Shown here piece after piece: positions 1 through 6,852 of a DNA stretch of 14,352 nt. The translations under genes were made by a program, and so were the position numbers. This DNA is from an uncultured Fretibacterium sp. (GTDB lineage: Bacteria; Synergistota; Synergistia; Synergistales; Aminobacteriaceae), in NCBI RefSeq assembly GCF_938030725.1, contig NZ_CALHIQ010000019.1, positions 1 to 14,352 on the forward strand. Direction: 5' to 3'. The notes beneath the pieces were generated by a model. It worked only from the letters and a program-made list of their open reading frames with translations, did not search any database and was not told the origin of the DNA. Within the stretch, counting starts at the first letter, position 1. Each line of letters begins with the position of its first letter.

Positions 1-2
1 TG

Positions 3-74
3 ACCGCGAACCCCAACGACTACGTGACCAGGCTCTACCTGCCTTTTGCGCGCGAGAAACGCGCTGGGCAATAA
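3..74 (+). CDS. C-terminal end of an unidentified protein (partial)
   Basis: An open frame enters from the left edge and ends at TAA 72-74, giving 23 residues that end in ...YLPFAREKRAGQ. The base and codon style matches the GC-rich genes of the window. A tail with Asn-Pro-Asn-Asp-Tyr-Val is reminiscent of the C-terminus of some ABC-transporter ATPases (an NPANDYV-like motif occurs in osmoprotectant-type ATPases), but this is too short to name a family. The hairpin at 137-167 would end its transcript. Confidence 0.45.
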   Translation, partial: TANPNDYVTRLYLPFAREKRAGQ

Positions 75-136
75 ACGAGGGGTTCTTGTATCGCTGCGGC
101 ATCTTCCTCAAGGTCGCCAGTAAAGCCATAAGAAAT

Positions 137-167
137 GGCTGGGACGAGCTCTTTGCTCGTCCCGGCC
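137..167. terminator. Bidirectional hairpin between convergent genes
   Basis: A 13-bp stem (137-149 with 155-167, one G-T wobble) encloses the loop TCTTT. On the plus strand it is followed by a short T-rich run (TGTTTAA), and on the minus strand by ATTTCTTA. It lies between the plus-strand gene ending at 74 and the minus-strand gene ending at 174, so it probably terminates both. The T tracts are modest. Confidence 0.7.
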
Positions 168-173
168 TGCTGT

Positions 174-2429
174 TTAACGGTAGATTACGCTTGCAGCGTT
201 CTTTTCCATTTGATAGCGGAGGAAGGTCAACTCGTCCTTGGATCGCCATGGCCACATGCCCGACGGTCCGTAGGGGAGGAGTCCCCGGCTTTGGAGCTCG
301 CGCTCCAGAGCGATGAGCGGCGCTTGAAGGTCGTCGCGCGAGCCCTGGAACTTCGGCAGGATTTTTGAGGTAACGGCCCAGTCGAAAGCGCGCATGGCCG
401 CATCGACGTTGTAGGCATCGTATCCGCTGAGGCACATGAAGTTGGCCATGAAGTTGTAGATCGCGTCCCGGGTGCGGTAGCCCAGCGAAACGGTGTGGTT
501 GCCGGGAATGGCGTTCACGGCGGCGAGCAGTTCCTCGATGCGGAAGTCCGCGCGTATTTTCTCGCGGAAGGCCTTTCGCCTTTCCTCCATCTCGCCGTTG
601 ATGATGGCGAGGAAGGTCGCGGCAGCCCTGGCGGACTGCGGGTCCATGTTGTCGTTCCGGTCGTCCGTAAACATCACGTCGTCCACCCGGAAGCGAATGT
701 AGAACGCCCGATCCAGAACCCTGGGGCTGAAGGGGAACGTTGTTGCGTCCGCGTTGGCCGTGCCGATGATGAAGAGGGACTCCGGCATACGGTAAAAATT
801 CCCGTCGGGGCAGGGGATCAGCGCCTGATCCCGCATGTCCATCGCGCTGAGGACCTCGGCCAGGTAGTACTCCGAGCGCGCCAGGTCCATCTCCTCCAGG
901 ATGATGAAAGCGCGCTTCTCGGGGTTGACCTCGCAGGCCGCCAGCGCGTCGTAGAAGGCGGTCCCTGAGAACGTGCCGTTCGCGCCAAGGGTCTGTTGGC
1001 GGTTCAAGAGGTCCCCAACGTTCCTCCAGTCCGAACGGACGGGAAGGAGGTCGACAGAGGCCGCCGCGTCGAGAGCGGTGATCTTTCTGGCGAAGCTGAT
1101 GGCCATGTGGGTCTTGCCTCCGCCGTTGATCCCTCCAAGGATCGTGAAGCCACAGGTCGCCGTCGCAGCCATGAGCGCCAGCTCCATGTTGTGCCGATTC
1201 GCCTGGTCATCGTCCGGCTTCAGGGGATGACCATCGGAGTCGATGAACTGATTTGCCGCGAAGAACCTCTGAGGGTGCGCGGTTGTTGGGTTATCCGCGG
1301 GCTTAGGCATCGAAGTGGGCTCCTTCGCGGGCGCAGGTCCTGTTGCGGGAGCGGGGGTAGGCTGTGGCTCCGGGGTGGGATCCTTTGCGGGCGTAGGCTC
1401 CGCTGTGGGAGCGGGGGTAGGCTGCGGCTCCGGAGTGGGCTCCTTTGCGGGCGTAGGCTCCGCTGCGGGGGCGGGGGTAGTCTGCGGCTCCGGAGTGGGC
1501 TCCTTTGCGGACGCAGGCTCCGCTGCGGGGGCGGGGGCAGGCTGCGGCTCCGGGGTGGGCTCCTTTGCGGACGCAGGTTCTGTTGCGGGAGCGGGGGTCG
1601 GCTGCGTCTCCGGAGTGGAGTCCTTCGCGGGCGTAGGTCCTGCTGCGGGAGCCGGTGCCTGTTGCGGTGCCGGAGTGGGCGCAGGCACTGGCTGTGGCAT
1701 AGGAGTCGATGTTGGTGCAGGCGCCGGTTGCGGTGCAGGAATCGGCGTTGGCTGTGGTACGGGGATGGGAGCAGGCTGCGGCACAGGGCTAGGTGTCGGC
1801 TGCGGCGCAGGTGCTGGCTGTTGCACGGGAACAGACTCAGGAGCCGGCGTATAGCCAATGAGATGGCGCAGCGCCTCGTACTTCGGGTCACTCAGGTCGA
1901 ACTTGAAGACGCCGGAGTCGTAGAACTCCGGGTAGGAGGTCCTGTCGGGGTCTTTGGAGGTCCTCAGGATCCTGATGAGCGCGTCCACCACCTCGTCGTT
2001 GTCCTGCCAGGAGGTGGAGTCGAGGTTGAAGAACTTCTTGGGATCGCCGCGGAACAGGAACTGTTCCCGGTCCTTTGCGGTCGTCGTGGAGAGCGTGCAG
2101 GCCAGGGTGTAGACATCGATGTTGGAACTCCATGTTTCTTGAGAGGCGGTGAATATGGCGTTGCCGCTCCACTCGTCGCTTGATGGGTACAGCAACAGCA
2201 GGGGGGTATTCGCGCCCCCCTCCTCGACGGTGATCCCCTGAAGGCTTTCCGGCCTCAGCTCTGGGGCGGTGTGCCTGAATTTGAACAAGATGTCCCCGCT
2301 GCGCTGGCTTTCGGATTCAAAGGCAGCGTCCCCGTTGCTGTTGTCCGGGCGCGCAGGAATGTCAACGGACCTGGGGCAGGTTGCGGGGTCAAGGGTTTTA
2401 AAGCTCGTGTAGATCAGGAAACAATTCAT
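174..2429 (-). CDS. McrB-type AAA+ ATPase with Pro-rich repeat linker, orphan
   Basis: The protein has 751 residues in three parts. Residues 1-190 form a domain I do not recognise. Residues about 193-385 are a Pro/Ala/Glu/Lys linker made of short repeats. Residues about 400-751 are an AAA+ module: Walker A GGINGGGKT with K439, Walker B FIILEEMD with E512/E513, a sensor-1-like IGTANADATT near 555, and SPRVLDRAF with R570 and R574 as arginine-finger candidates. The sensor and finger layout resembles McrB and other AAA_5 proteins, which drive nucleotide-dependent remodelling or DNA translocation. No McrC-like nuclease is adjacent, so a restriction role is not shown; MoxR-like chaperone action is an alternative. 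There is no signal peptide or obvious membrane segment. Start: ATG 2429 sits 7 nt after GGAGG (2437-2441, minus strand); a GTG at 2432 is only 4 nt away and less likely. It is transcribed alone. Confidence 0.8.
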   Translation of the reverse strand: MNCFLIYTSFKTLDPATCPRSVDIPARPDNSNGDAAFESESQRSGDILFKFRHTAPELRPESLQGITVEEGGANTPLLLLYPSSDEWSGNAIFTASQETWSSNIDVYTLACTLSTTTAKDREQFLFRGDPKKFFNLDSTSWQDNDEVVDALIRILRTSKDPDRTSYPEFYDSGVFKFDLSDPKYEALRHLIGYTPAPESVPVQQPAPAPQPTPSPVPQPAPIPVPQPTPIPAPQPAPAPTSTPMPQPVPAPTPAPQQAPAPAAGPTPAKDSTPETQPTPAPATEPASAKEPTPEPQPAPAPAAEPASAKEPTPEPQTTPAPAAEPTPAKEPTPEPQPTPAPTAEPTPAKDPTPEPQPTPAPATGPAPAKEPTSMPKPADNPTTAHPQRFFAANQFIDSDGHPLKPDDDQANRHNMELALMAATATCGFTILGGINGGGKTHMAISFARKITALDAAASVDLLPVRSDWRNVGDLLNRQQTLGANGTFSGTAFYDALAACEVNPEKRAFIILEEMDLARSEYYLAEVLSAMDMRDQALIPCPDGNFYRMPESLFIIGTANADATTFPFSPRVLDRAFYIRFRVDDVMFTDDRNDNMDPQSARAAATFLAIINGEMEERRKAFREKIRADFRIEELLAAVNAIPGNHTVSLGYRTRDAIYNFMANFMCLSGYDAYNVDAAMRAFDWAVTSKILPKFQGSRDDLQAPLIALERELQSRGLLPYGPSGMWPWRSKDELTFLRYQMEKNAASVIYR
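1321..1680 (-). repeat. 60-bp tandem repeat, six units, in the ATPase linker
   Basis: Six consecutive 60-bp units begin at 1321, 1381, 1441, 1501, 1561 and 1621. Each starts TCCTTTGCGG or TCCTTCGCGG on the plus strand and ends near CCGGAGTGGGC. Units differ by scattered substitutions but not in length. On the minus strand each encodes 20 residues of the type PxPAKEPTPEPQPTPAPAxE. The unit is a multiple of three, so gain or loss of copies would change linker length without breaking the frame. Confidence 0.93.
1681..1850 (-). repeat. Degenerate 24-bp (8-residue) PQPxPxPx repeats
   Basis: Next to the 60-bp array, the linker-coding region changes to a shorter, degenerate period. The protein reads PQPTPSPV, PQPAPIPV, PQPTPIPA, PQPAPAPT, then STPM and PQPVPAPT, so about five 8-residue units. 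This is the N-terminal half of the Pro-rich linker and probably forms an extended polyproline-like spacer. Confidence 0.75.
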
Positions 2430-2475
2430 CACAATACCTCCAGTCTGTCCGGTCTCCGAAGCGCCTCCCGGAGTC

Positions 2476-2494
2476 CGTGAAGCGAAGTTTCACG
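2476..2494. other. Small inverted repeat in the ATPase leader
   Basis: CGTGAA (2476-2481) and TTCACG (2489-2494) form a 6-bp inverted repeat around a 7-nt centre. It lies in the untranslated leader of the minus-strand ATPase gene, between its predicted -10 box and its start codon. It could be a weak hairpin or an operator half-site pair; nothing else supports a function. Confidence 0.3.
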
Positions 2495-2521
2495 CCCAAT
2501 ACGATGGACAATTTGTTTAAC

Positions 2522-2527
2522 ATTATA
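2522..2527 (-). promoter_or_regulatory. Candidate -10 box for the McrB-like gene
   Basis: On the minus strand this reads TATAAT, a perfect sigma70 -10 box, in the only AT-rich stretch between the two divergent genes. No convincing -35 hexamer is found 16-18 nt upstream. Transcription from here would leave a leader of about 85 nt before ATG 2429. Confidence 0.5.
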
Positions 2528-2613
2528 CCTCTTACGGGCCGTTTTCGTCCGATTTTGCCAATAAGGACCCCGCCGGCCGTTTCAAGCCTTCTGGTCAAAA
2601 GCGGCTTCTCTTC

Positions 2614-2622
2614 TGTTAGAAT
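2614..2622 (+). promoter_or_regulatory. Candidate extended -10 promoter for the peptidase-lysS pair
   Basis: TGTTAGAAT is an extended -10 element (TG-n-TAGAAT). Only a poor -35 (TGGTCA, 2592-2597) lies upstream, which is tolerated with an extended -10. The start site would be near 2629, giving a leader of about 65 nt before ATG 2695. It is divergent from the ATPase promoter. Confidence 0.45.
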
Positions 2623-2694
2623 ACACGGGTACTCAGGAGGCCGAGCCTTGCCCGGTCCGCTGTGACGTTTAAATAAGTGAGGAGAGGACTGGAC

Positions 2695-3801
2695 ATGGCT
2701 TTCGAGACAGTCAGGGAACGGCTTGTGCGGTTCAGGGCTCTATTGAATGAGAAGGGGTTGGACGCTTTCGTTTTGTTGGTCCTGGAGCGGCACAACACGG
2801 AGAACTGCCATTACCTGTCGGGCTTCAGGGGGAGCAGCGCTGCGCTCGTCATCGATCGGGAGAGCGCCCTTCTGGTAACGGATGGGCGCTATCGCATTCA
2901 GGCTGCGGCGGAAACGCCATTTGAGGTGGTGGTTCAGTCGGAGCTCCCGCTGCCCGCCTGGCTGGCGAAGGCCGTGAAGGACGCGGGATGGCGCAGGGTG
3001 GGCTTTGAGGCGGAGAAGGTGTCCCAGCGGATATTCAGCCTCGCGTTGGAGCCCGTAGGGATCGAGTGGGTGGATGCGTCGGACCTCATCCCCTCGCTGC
3101 GCCGTACCAAGGACGCCAGAGAGGTGGAGGCGATCCGGCGCGCCGCCCTCATCGGGCGCCAGGCCTACGGCAACGTGCTGCGGACCGTGCGGCCCGGCAT
3201 GACGGAGGCGGAGTTTGAGGGCGCGCTCCTACTGGAGATCAAGAGGCTGGGGGCAGAGAAGGGCTGGGCTCACGACGACTTCATCGTGGCCTCCGGGGTG
3301 CGGGGCGCCGTCTGCCACGCTCACGCGACCTCGCGGGCCTTTGAGGCGGGCGACGTGGTGACGGTGGACTACGGCGCCATGGTGGGCGGCTACATGAGCG
3401 ACATCACGCGCAACTTCGCGGTGGGGCAGCCCGACGACAGGGCCCTTGAGGTGAACGAGCTGCTGCTGAAGGCGCATCGAGCTGCGGCTGCGGCACTGCG
3501 TCCGGGGCTTGCGGGCCGGGAGGCGGACGCCATCGCCCGCCGCATCATCGCCGAGGCGGGCTACGGCACGAACTTCGTACACAGCCTGGGACACGGCCTG
3601 GGGCTTGAGGTCCATGAAGCGCCGCGCCTCTCCGCTACCTCAAAGGACGTGCTGCAGGCGGGTGACGTCGTGACCATCGAGCCGGGAATCTACATCGAGG
3701 GCTGGGGCGGCCTCCGCATCGAGGACGACTACCTCATCACTCAGGACGGCGCGGAGTGCCTGACGGCAACGGACAATCAGTCCCTTGAAGTCGTCGCCTG
3801 A
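2695..3801 (+). CDS. Xaa-Pro peptidase, M24 (pita-bread) family
   Basis: 368 residues. This cytoplasmic dimetal hydrolase removes residues next to proline (Xaa-Pro dipeptidase or aminopeptidase). The N-terminal creatinase-like domain covers roughly residues 5-135 and the catalytic pita-bread fold 140-365. All five metal ligands are visible: D225 (VDYG), D236 (MSDIT), H300 (LGHG), E329 (IEPG) and E343 (RIEDD). The length is typical of PepQ/YpdF-like enzymes; dipeptidase and aminopeptidase forms cannot be told apart from sequence alone. Start: ATG 2695 is 7 nt after AGGAGAGG; an in-frame GTG at 2677 would put that ribosome site inside the gene, so it was rejected. It lies 46 nt ahead of lysS with no terminator between, so the two are probably cotranscribed. 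Confidence 0.93.
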   Translation: MAFETVRERLVRFRALLNEKGLDAFVLLVLERHNTENCHYLSGFRGSSAALVIDRESALLVTDGRYRIQAAAETPFEVVVQSELPLPAWLAKAVKDAGWRRVGFEAEKVSQRIFSLALEPVGIEWVDASDLIPSLRRTKDAREVEAIRRAALIGRQAYGNVLRTVRPGMTEAEFEGALLLEIKRLGAEKGWAHDDFIVASGVRGAVCHAHATSRAFEAGDVVTVDYGAMVGGYMSDITRNFAVGQPDDRALEVNELLLKAHRAAAAALRPGLAGREADAIARRIIAEAGYGTNFVHSLGHGLGLEVHEAPRLSATSKDVLQAGDVVTIEPGIYIEGWGGLRIEDDYLITQDGAECLTATDNQSLEVVA

Positions 3802-3847
3802 ACGTCAAGGTTGAATGAAGTTTATTTATTGAAGGGAGAACGCACGC

Positions 3848-5386
3848 ATGGAGAACGCCGTGAAAGGCCCAGGCCAGGGGGGGCTGGAGCAGGAGAGCGC
3901 GGATAACGAGGTCGTCCGGCAGATGAAGGAGAAGCTCCTTCGTCTGCGCCGGGAGGAGGGCTTTGACCCCTACGTCGCCGAAACGTGGGACTGCCGGGAC
4001 CACCTGGCGGACGTCCGCTGCCGTTTCGAACACCTGACGCCGGAGGAGGCGGACGAAACGGTGACGCTGAGCACGGCGGGCCGCCTGATGACGCTGCGCC
4101 GTCAGGGCAAGACGACCTTCGCCGACCTGGCGGACGAGACGGGGCGCATCCAGCTCTACTTTCAGGTGAACGCGCTGGGGGAGAAGTCCTATGAGTTCCT
4201 GAAGAAGTGGGTGGACACGGGGGACTGGCTGGGCGTCGTGGGGCATCCCTGCCGCACCAAGCGCGGAGAGCTGACCATTCAGGTGACGGAGTACAAGCTG
4301 CTGAGTAAGTCCATCCGCCCGCTGCCGGAGAAGTGGCATGGCCTGACGGATATGGAAACCCGCTATCGGCGGCGCTACATGGACCTCATCGCAAACCCGG
4401 AGGTGCGCGATGTGTTCCGCAAGCGCTCGAAGATCATCTCCTCCTTCCGTGAAACGCTGGAGGCCCACGGGACGCTGGAGGTGGAAACGCCCATCCTGTC
4501 GGTGCTGGCGGGGGGCGCCAACGCCCGGCCGTTCAAGACCTTTCACAACGCCCTGGGCCTGGACATGTACCTGCGCATCGCGGTGGAGCTCTACTTGAAG
4601 CGTCTGGTGGTGGGCATGATGGGCCGCGTGTACGAGATCGGGCGCAACTTCCGCAACGAGGGCATCGACACCATGCACAACCCGGAGTTCACGATGATGG
4701 AGGTCTACTGGCCCTACGCGAACTACGAGGACATGATGAACCTCGCGGAGGAGCTGATCCGCAACGCGGCCAAGGCTATCGGCACCCTTGAGATCGAATG
4801 GAACGGCGTCAAGGTGGACCTGTCGCAGCCCTTCCGCCGCATCACGATGCTGGAGGCGGTGAAGGAGTACGCCGGAGTGGACCTGAGCGCCGAGACGGAC
4901 GACGAGGCGGCGCGGAAGATCGCCCGCGAGAAGGGCCTGGGCGGCGAGCTGAAGGGAACGGAGAGCCGTTTTGCCGTGCTGAACCTGCTGTACGAGGCCT
5001 TTTGCGAGGATAAAATGGTGCAGCCGACCTTCGTCATGGGGCACCCCACGGAGATATCCCCCCTCTCGAAGCGGGACCCGGAGAACCCCGACTACACCCA
5101 CCGTTTCGAGCTCTTCATGTTCGGCAAGGAGGTGGCCAACGCCTTCAGCGAGCTGAACGACCCGCTGGACCAACGGGCGCGCTTCGAGGACCAGATGCGC
5201 AAGAAGGAGGCGGGCGACGATGAGGCCCACGCCTTCGACGAGGACTTCATCAACGCCATCGAGGTGGGGCTGCCACCCACGGGGGGGATGGGCATCGGCA
5301 TGGACCGTCTTGTCATGTTCCTGACGGGGGCGCGGTCCATTCGCGACGTCATCCTCTTTCCGGCCATGAAGCCGAACGAGCAGTGA
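3848..5386 (+). CDS. lysS: Lysine-tRNA ligase, class II
   Basis: 512 residues. It charges tRNA-Lys with lysine using ATP. The order is: a charged N-terminal extension of about 25 residues, an OB-fold anticodon-binding domain (about 65-155, including the GRLMTLRRQGKTTFADL stretch), and the class II catalytic core. Motif 2 is at GRNFRNEGIDTMHNPEFT with R269, followed by MMEVYWPYANY. Motif 3 is GMGIGMDRLVMFLTG with R487. The ending SIRDVILFPAMKP is the usual LysRS C-terminus. The length is near the family norm, slightly extended at the N-terminus. ATG 3848 follows AAGGGAGAA with suitable spacing. The hairpin at 5411-5434 ends the unit. Confidence 0.97.
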   Translation: MENAVKGPGQGGLEQESADNEVVRQMKEKLLRLRREEGFDPYVAETWDCRDHLADVRCRFEHLTPEEADETVTLSTAGRLMTLRRQGKTTFADLADETGRIQLYFQVNALGEKSYEFLKKWVDTGDWLGVVGHPCRTKRGELTIQVTEYKLLSKSIRPLPEKWHGLTDMETRYRRRYMDLIANPEVRDVFRKRSKIISSFRETLEAHGTLEVETPILSVLAGGANARPFKTFHNALGLDMYLRIAVELYLKRLVVGMMGRVYEIGRNFRNEGIDTMHNPEFTMMEVYWPYANYEDMMNLAEELIRNAAKAIGTLEIEWNGVKVDLSQPFRRITMLEAVKEYAGVDLSAETDDEAARKIAREKGLGGELKGTESRFAVLNLLYEAFCEDKMVQPTFVMGHPTEISPLSKRDPENPDYTHRFELFMFGKEVANAFSELNDPLDQRARFEDQMRKKEAGDDEAHAFDEDFINAIEVGLPPTGGMGIGMDRLVMFLTGARSIRDVILFPAMKPNEQ

Positions 5387-5410
5387 CGCGGCACAGTTCC
5401 ATTGACGTGA

Positions 5411-5434
5411 GGGGGCGACCTGCAGGCCGCCCCC
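5411..5434. terminator. GC-rich hairpin after lysS, shared by convergent genes
   Basis: GGGGGCG (5411-5417) pairs with CGCCCCC (5428-5434); inner CC/GG pairs tighten the loop. It lies 24 nt after the lysS stop and just beyond the 3' end of the minus-strand ccdA gene. The following bases (TTATGC) are only weakly T-rich, so it may need Rho or work mainly as an mRNA 3' stabiliser. Confidence 0.65.
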
Positions 5435-5467
5435 TTATGCACTCTCTGAGTGTCAGGAGATGAGATT

Positions 5468-6184
5468 TCAGGAGATCAGGAGCAGCATCTCCCGCGACAG
5501 ATAGAGGCCCGCTGCGATCAGCGCGAGGCCGCACGTGACGTTCAAACCGCGCAGGATGACGGTGCCGCGCTCGCTCTGCAGCCAGCGGGACGCCAACTGT
5601 GCAAAGGTGCCTGAGAGGACCAGCACGGCGCTGTACCCCAGCGCGTAGGCGACGATGAGCCCTACGGCGGCAGCCGGCTTGGTCGAGGCCTGCGACAGGG
5701 CGATGGAGAGCAGGGGGGAGATGTAGCCGATGCTGCAGGGGCCGATGGCCAGCCCGGATACGACGCCCAGCGTCAGCGCTCCACGCAGGCCGCGGCGATC
5801 CGTGCCGCCCGCCTTGTCCGCTCCGCCGCTGAAGGAGAAGAGGCGAATGTGGACGATCCCCATCAGGTGCAGACCCATGAGGATGAACACCGCCGCGGTG
5901 ACGAACGTCAGCAGGCGCTCATGCCCTCCCAGCAGGACCCCCACGCCCGAGGTGATGAGGGCCACCAGCAACAGGTTCAGCACGATGCCCACGCAGAAGG
6001 CGCAGGATATCCTGAAGGCCTCCCACCGGCCGGGCTCCTCCGCGTTCGCGATGTAGCCCACCACCAGGGGGATGGCGGCGATGCCGCAGGGGCTGAGGAT
6101 GACGCTGGCCATCCCCCACAGGAAGGCCCCCAGCCACTGCAGCGCGCCGCTTGAGAGCATCGCAGAAAAGATCGCATCGAGCAT
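5468..6184 (-). CDS. CcdA/DsbD-type transmembrane thiol-disulfide electron carrier
   Basis: 238 residues, almost entirely hydrophobic, with about six membrane spans. Two conserved cysteines sit in the family's signature positions: C33 in LSPCGIAAIP and C150 in IGPCSIGYISPLL. In CcdA and the DsbD membrane domain this pair moves electrons from cytoplasmic thioredoxin to extracytoplasmic thioredoxin-like proteins. The size fits CcdA. It starts 2 nt after the stop of the exported thioredoxin-like gene, so they form a tight operon and that protein is the likely electron acceptor. Possible roles are cytochrome c assembly or reduction of exported disulfides; no cytochrome genes are nearby, so the choice stays open. 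Confidence 0.88.
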   Translation of the reverse strand: MLDAIFSAMLSSGALQWLGAFLWGMASVILSPCGIAAIPLVVGYIANAEEPGRWEAFRISCAFCVGIVLNLLLVALITSGVGVLLGGHERLLTFVTAAVFILMGLHLMGIVHIRLFSFSGGADKAGGTDRRGLRGALTLGVVSGLAIGPCSIGYISPLLSIALSQASTKPAAAVGLIVAYALGYSAVLVLSGTFAQLASRWLQSERGTVILRGLNVTCGLALIAAGLYLSREMLLLIS

Positions 6185-6186
6185 CG

Positions 6187-6534
6187 TTAGAGGTTGACAC
6201 CCGCCTTCTTGAAGACCTCGACCACCTCGTCGAGGGACCTGTAGCCCACCTCGGTTGCGACTTCCTTGCCGCTCGCGTCCAGGAAGATGAGCGTCGGGAC
6301 GTAGCGAACGTTGTGCTGCTCCGCCGCCTCAGGGTGTTCCTCCAGGTAGACGTGCTCCGTCGCCAGCTTGCCGGCGTACTTGGCGTCGATCTCGTCCAGG
6401 ACCTTGGACATCATGGTGCAGGCGGGGCAGGTGTGGGTGGAGAGCATCTTCAAGGTCGGCGTCCCCTCCGCAGAGGCGGGAACGACCGCCAGAAGGGCTG
6501 CCAGAACGGCGATAAACAGTGTTTTCATGTACAT
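6187..6534 (-). CDS. Exported thioredoxin-fold protein with CPAC motif
   Basis: 115 residues from the chosen start. A signal peptide or N-terminal anchor (MKTLFIAVLAALLAVVPASA, then EG) is followed by a thioredoxin fold with the redox motif CPAC (C36, C39) and the cis-proline YVPTLIF. It probably acts outside the cytoplasmic membrane as a thiol-disulfide oxidoreductase reduced by the CcdA-type partner encoded 2 nt downstream. The start is uncertain among three in-frame ATGs. The one at 6540 touches the AAAGGA ribosome site; 6534 has a 5-nt gap and was taken; 6528 (MKTLF) has an 11-nt gap and gives the neatest signal peptide. Confidence 0.87.
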   Translation of the reverse strand: MYMKTLFIAVLAALLAVVPASAEGTPTLKMLSTHTCPACTMMSKVLDEIDAKYAGKLATEHVYLEEHPEAAEQHNVRYVPTLIFLDASGKEVATEVGYRSLDEVVEVFKKAGVNL

Positions 6535-6609
6535 ACACATCCTTTCGATCGTCCGGCCCCGCGCCCGTCGGCTCTGTGCCCCAGCCGCGAGGTCCGTTTT
6601 GTGGAAGCT

Positions 6610-6638
6610 ATTTTACAGTGAGGCGGTTTCTGCGGTAA
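6610..6638 (-). promoter_or_regulatory. Candidate promoter of the thioredoxin-ccdA operon
   Basis: On the minus strand TAAAAT (-10, 6610-6615) lies 17 nt after TTACCG (-35, 6633-6638). The -10 is good and the -35 weak. It would leave a leader of about 65-70 nt before the thioredoxin-like gene. Confidence 0.4.
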
Positions 6639-6685
6639 GGCGGGAAATGATGAACCCAACGCTCGGGATTGAGCGGACTTCGACC

Positions 6686-6714
6686 TTGTGCGCCCCGCCC
6701 CTCTGGTGTAAGAT
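6686..6714 (+). promoter_or_regulatory. Candidate promoter of the 389-residue unknown gene
   Basis: TTGTGC (6686-6691), a 17-nt spacer and TAAGAT (6709-6714) make a fair sigma70-type promoter. The leader to ATG 6853 would be about 130 nt. I see no riboswitch or strong hairpin in the rest of the 6541-6852 gap. Confidence 0.45.
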
Positions 6715-6852
6715 AACAACAGCATGTACGCCGCGCGGGGCGCGAGATGGGGCCGGTTCGGATATCTCTTAACGGTTGCCGGAGTCATCCCTGACCGCTT
6801 TTGCGGGGTCCTCCGCGCTTCCTTGCAGTTAGATTAAGGGGAGGGTTCTTTG

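Noticed and set aside
1321..1850. Repeat array as a possible CRISPR
   Set aside because: Units are contiguous 60-bp coding repeats without unique spacers and keep an open reading frame.
996..2183. Long plus-strand frames (996-2183 and the Gly-rich 1315-1854) opposite the ATPase
   Set aside because: They are antisense readings of the Pro-rich repeats; they have no good ribosome site, and the minus-strand frame has clear AAA+ motifs.
3737..5230. 497-codon minus-strand frame opposite lysS
   Set aside because: It is a mirror frame of a GC-rich gene: His/Leu/Val/Arg-rich, with no domain, and lysS is unambiguous.
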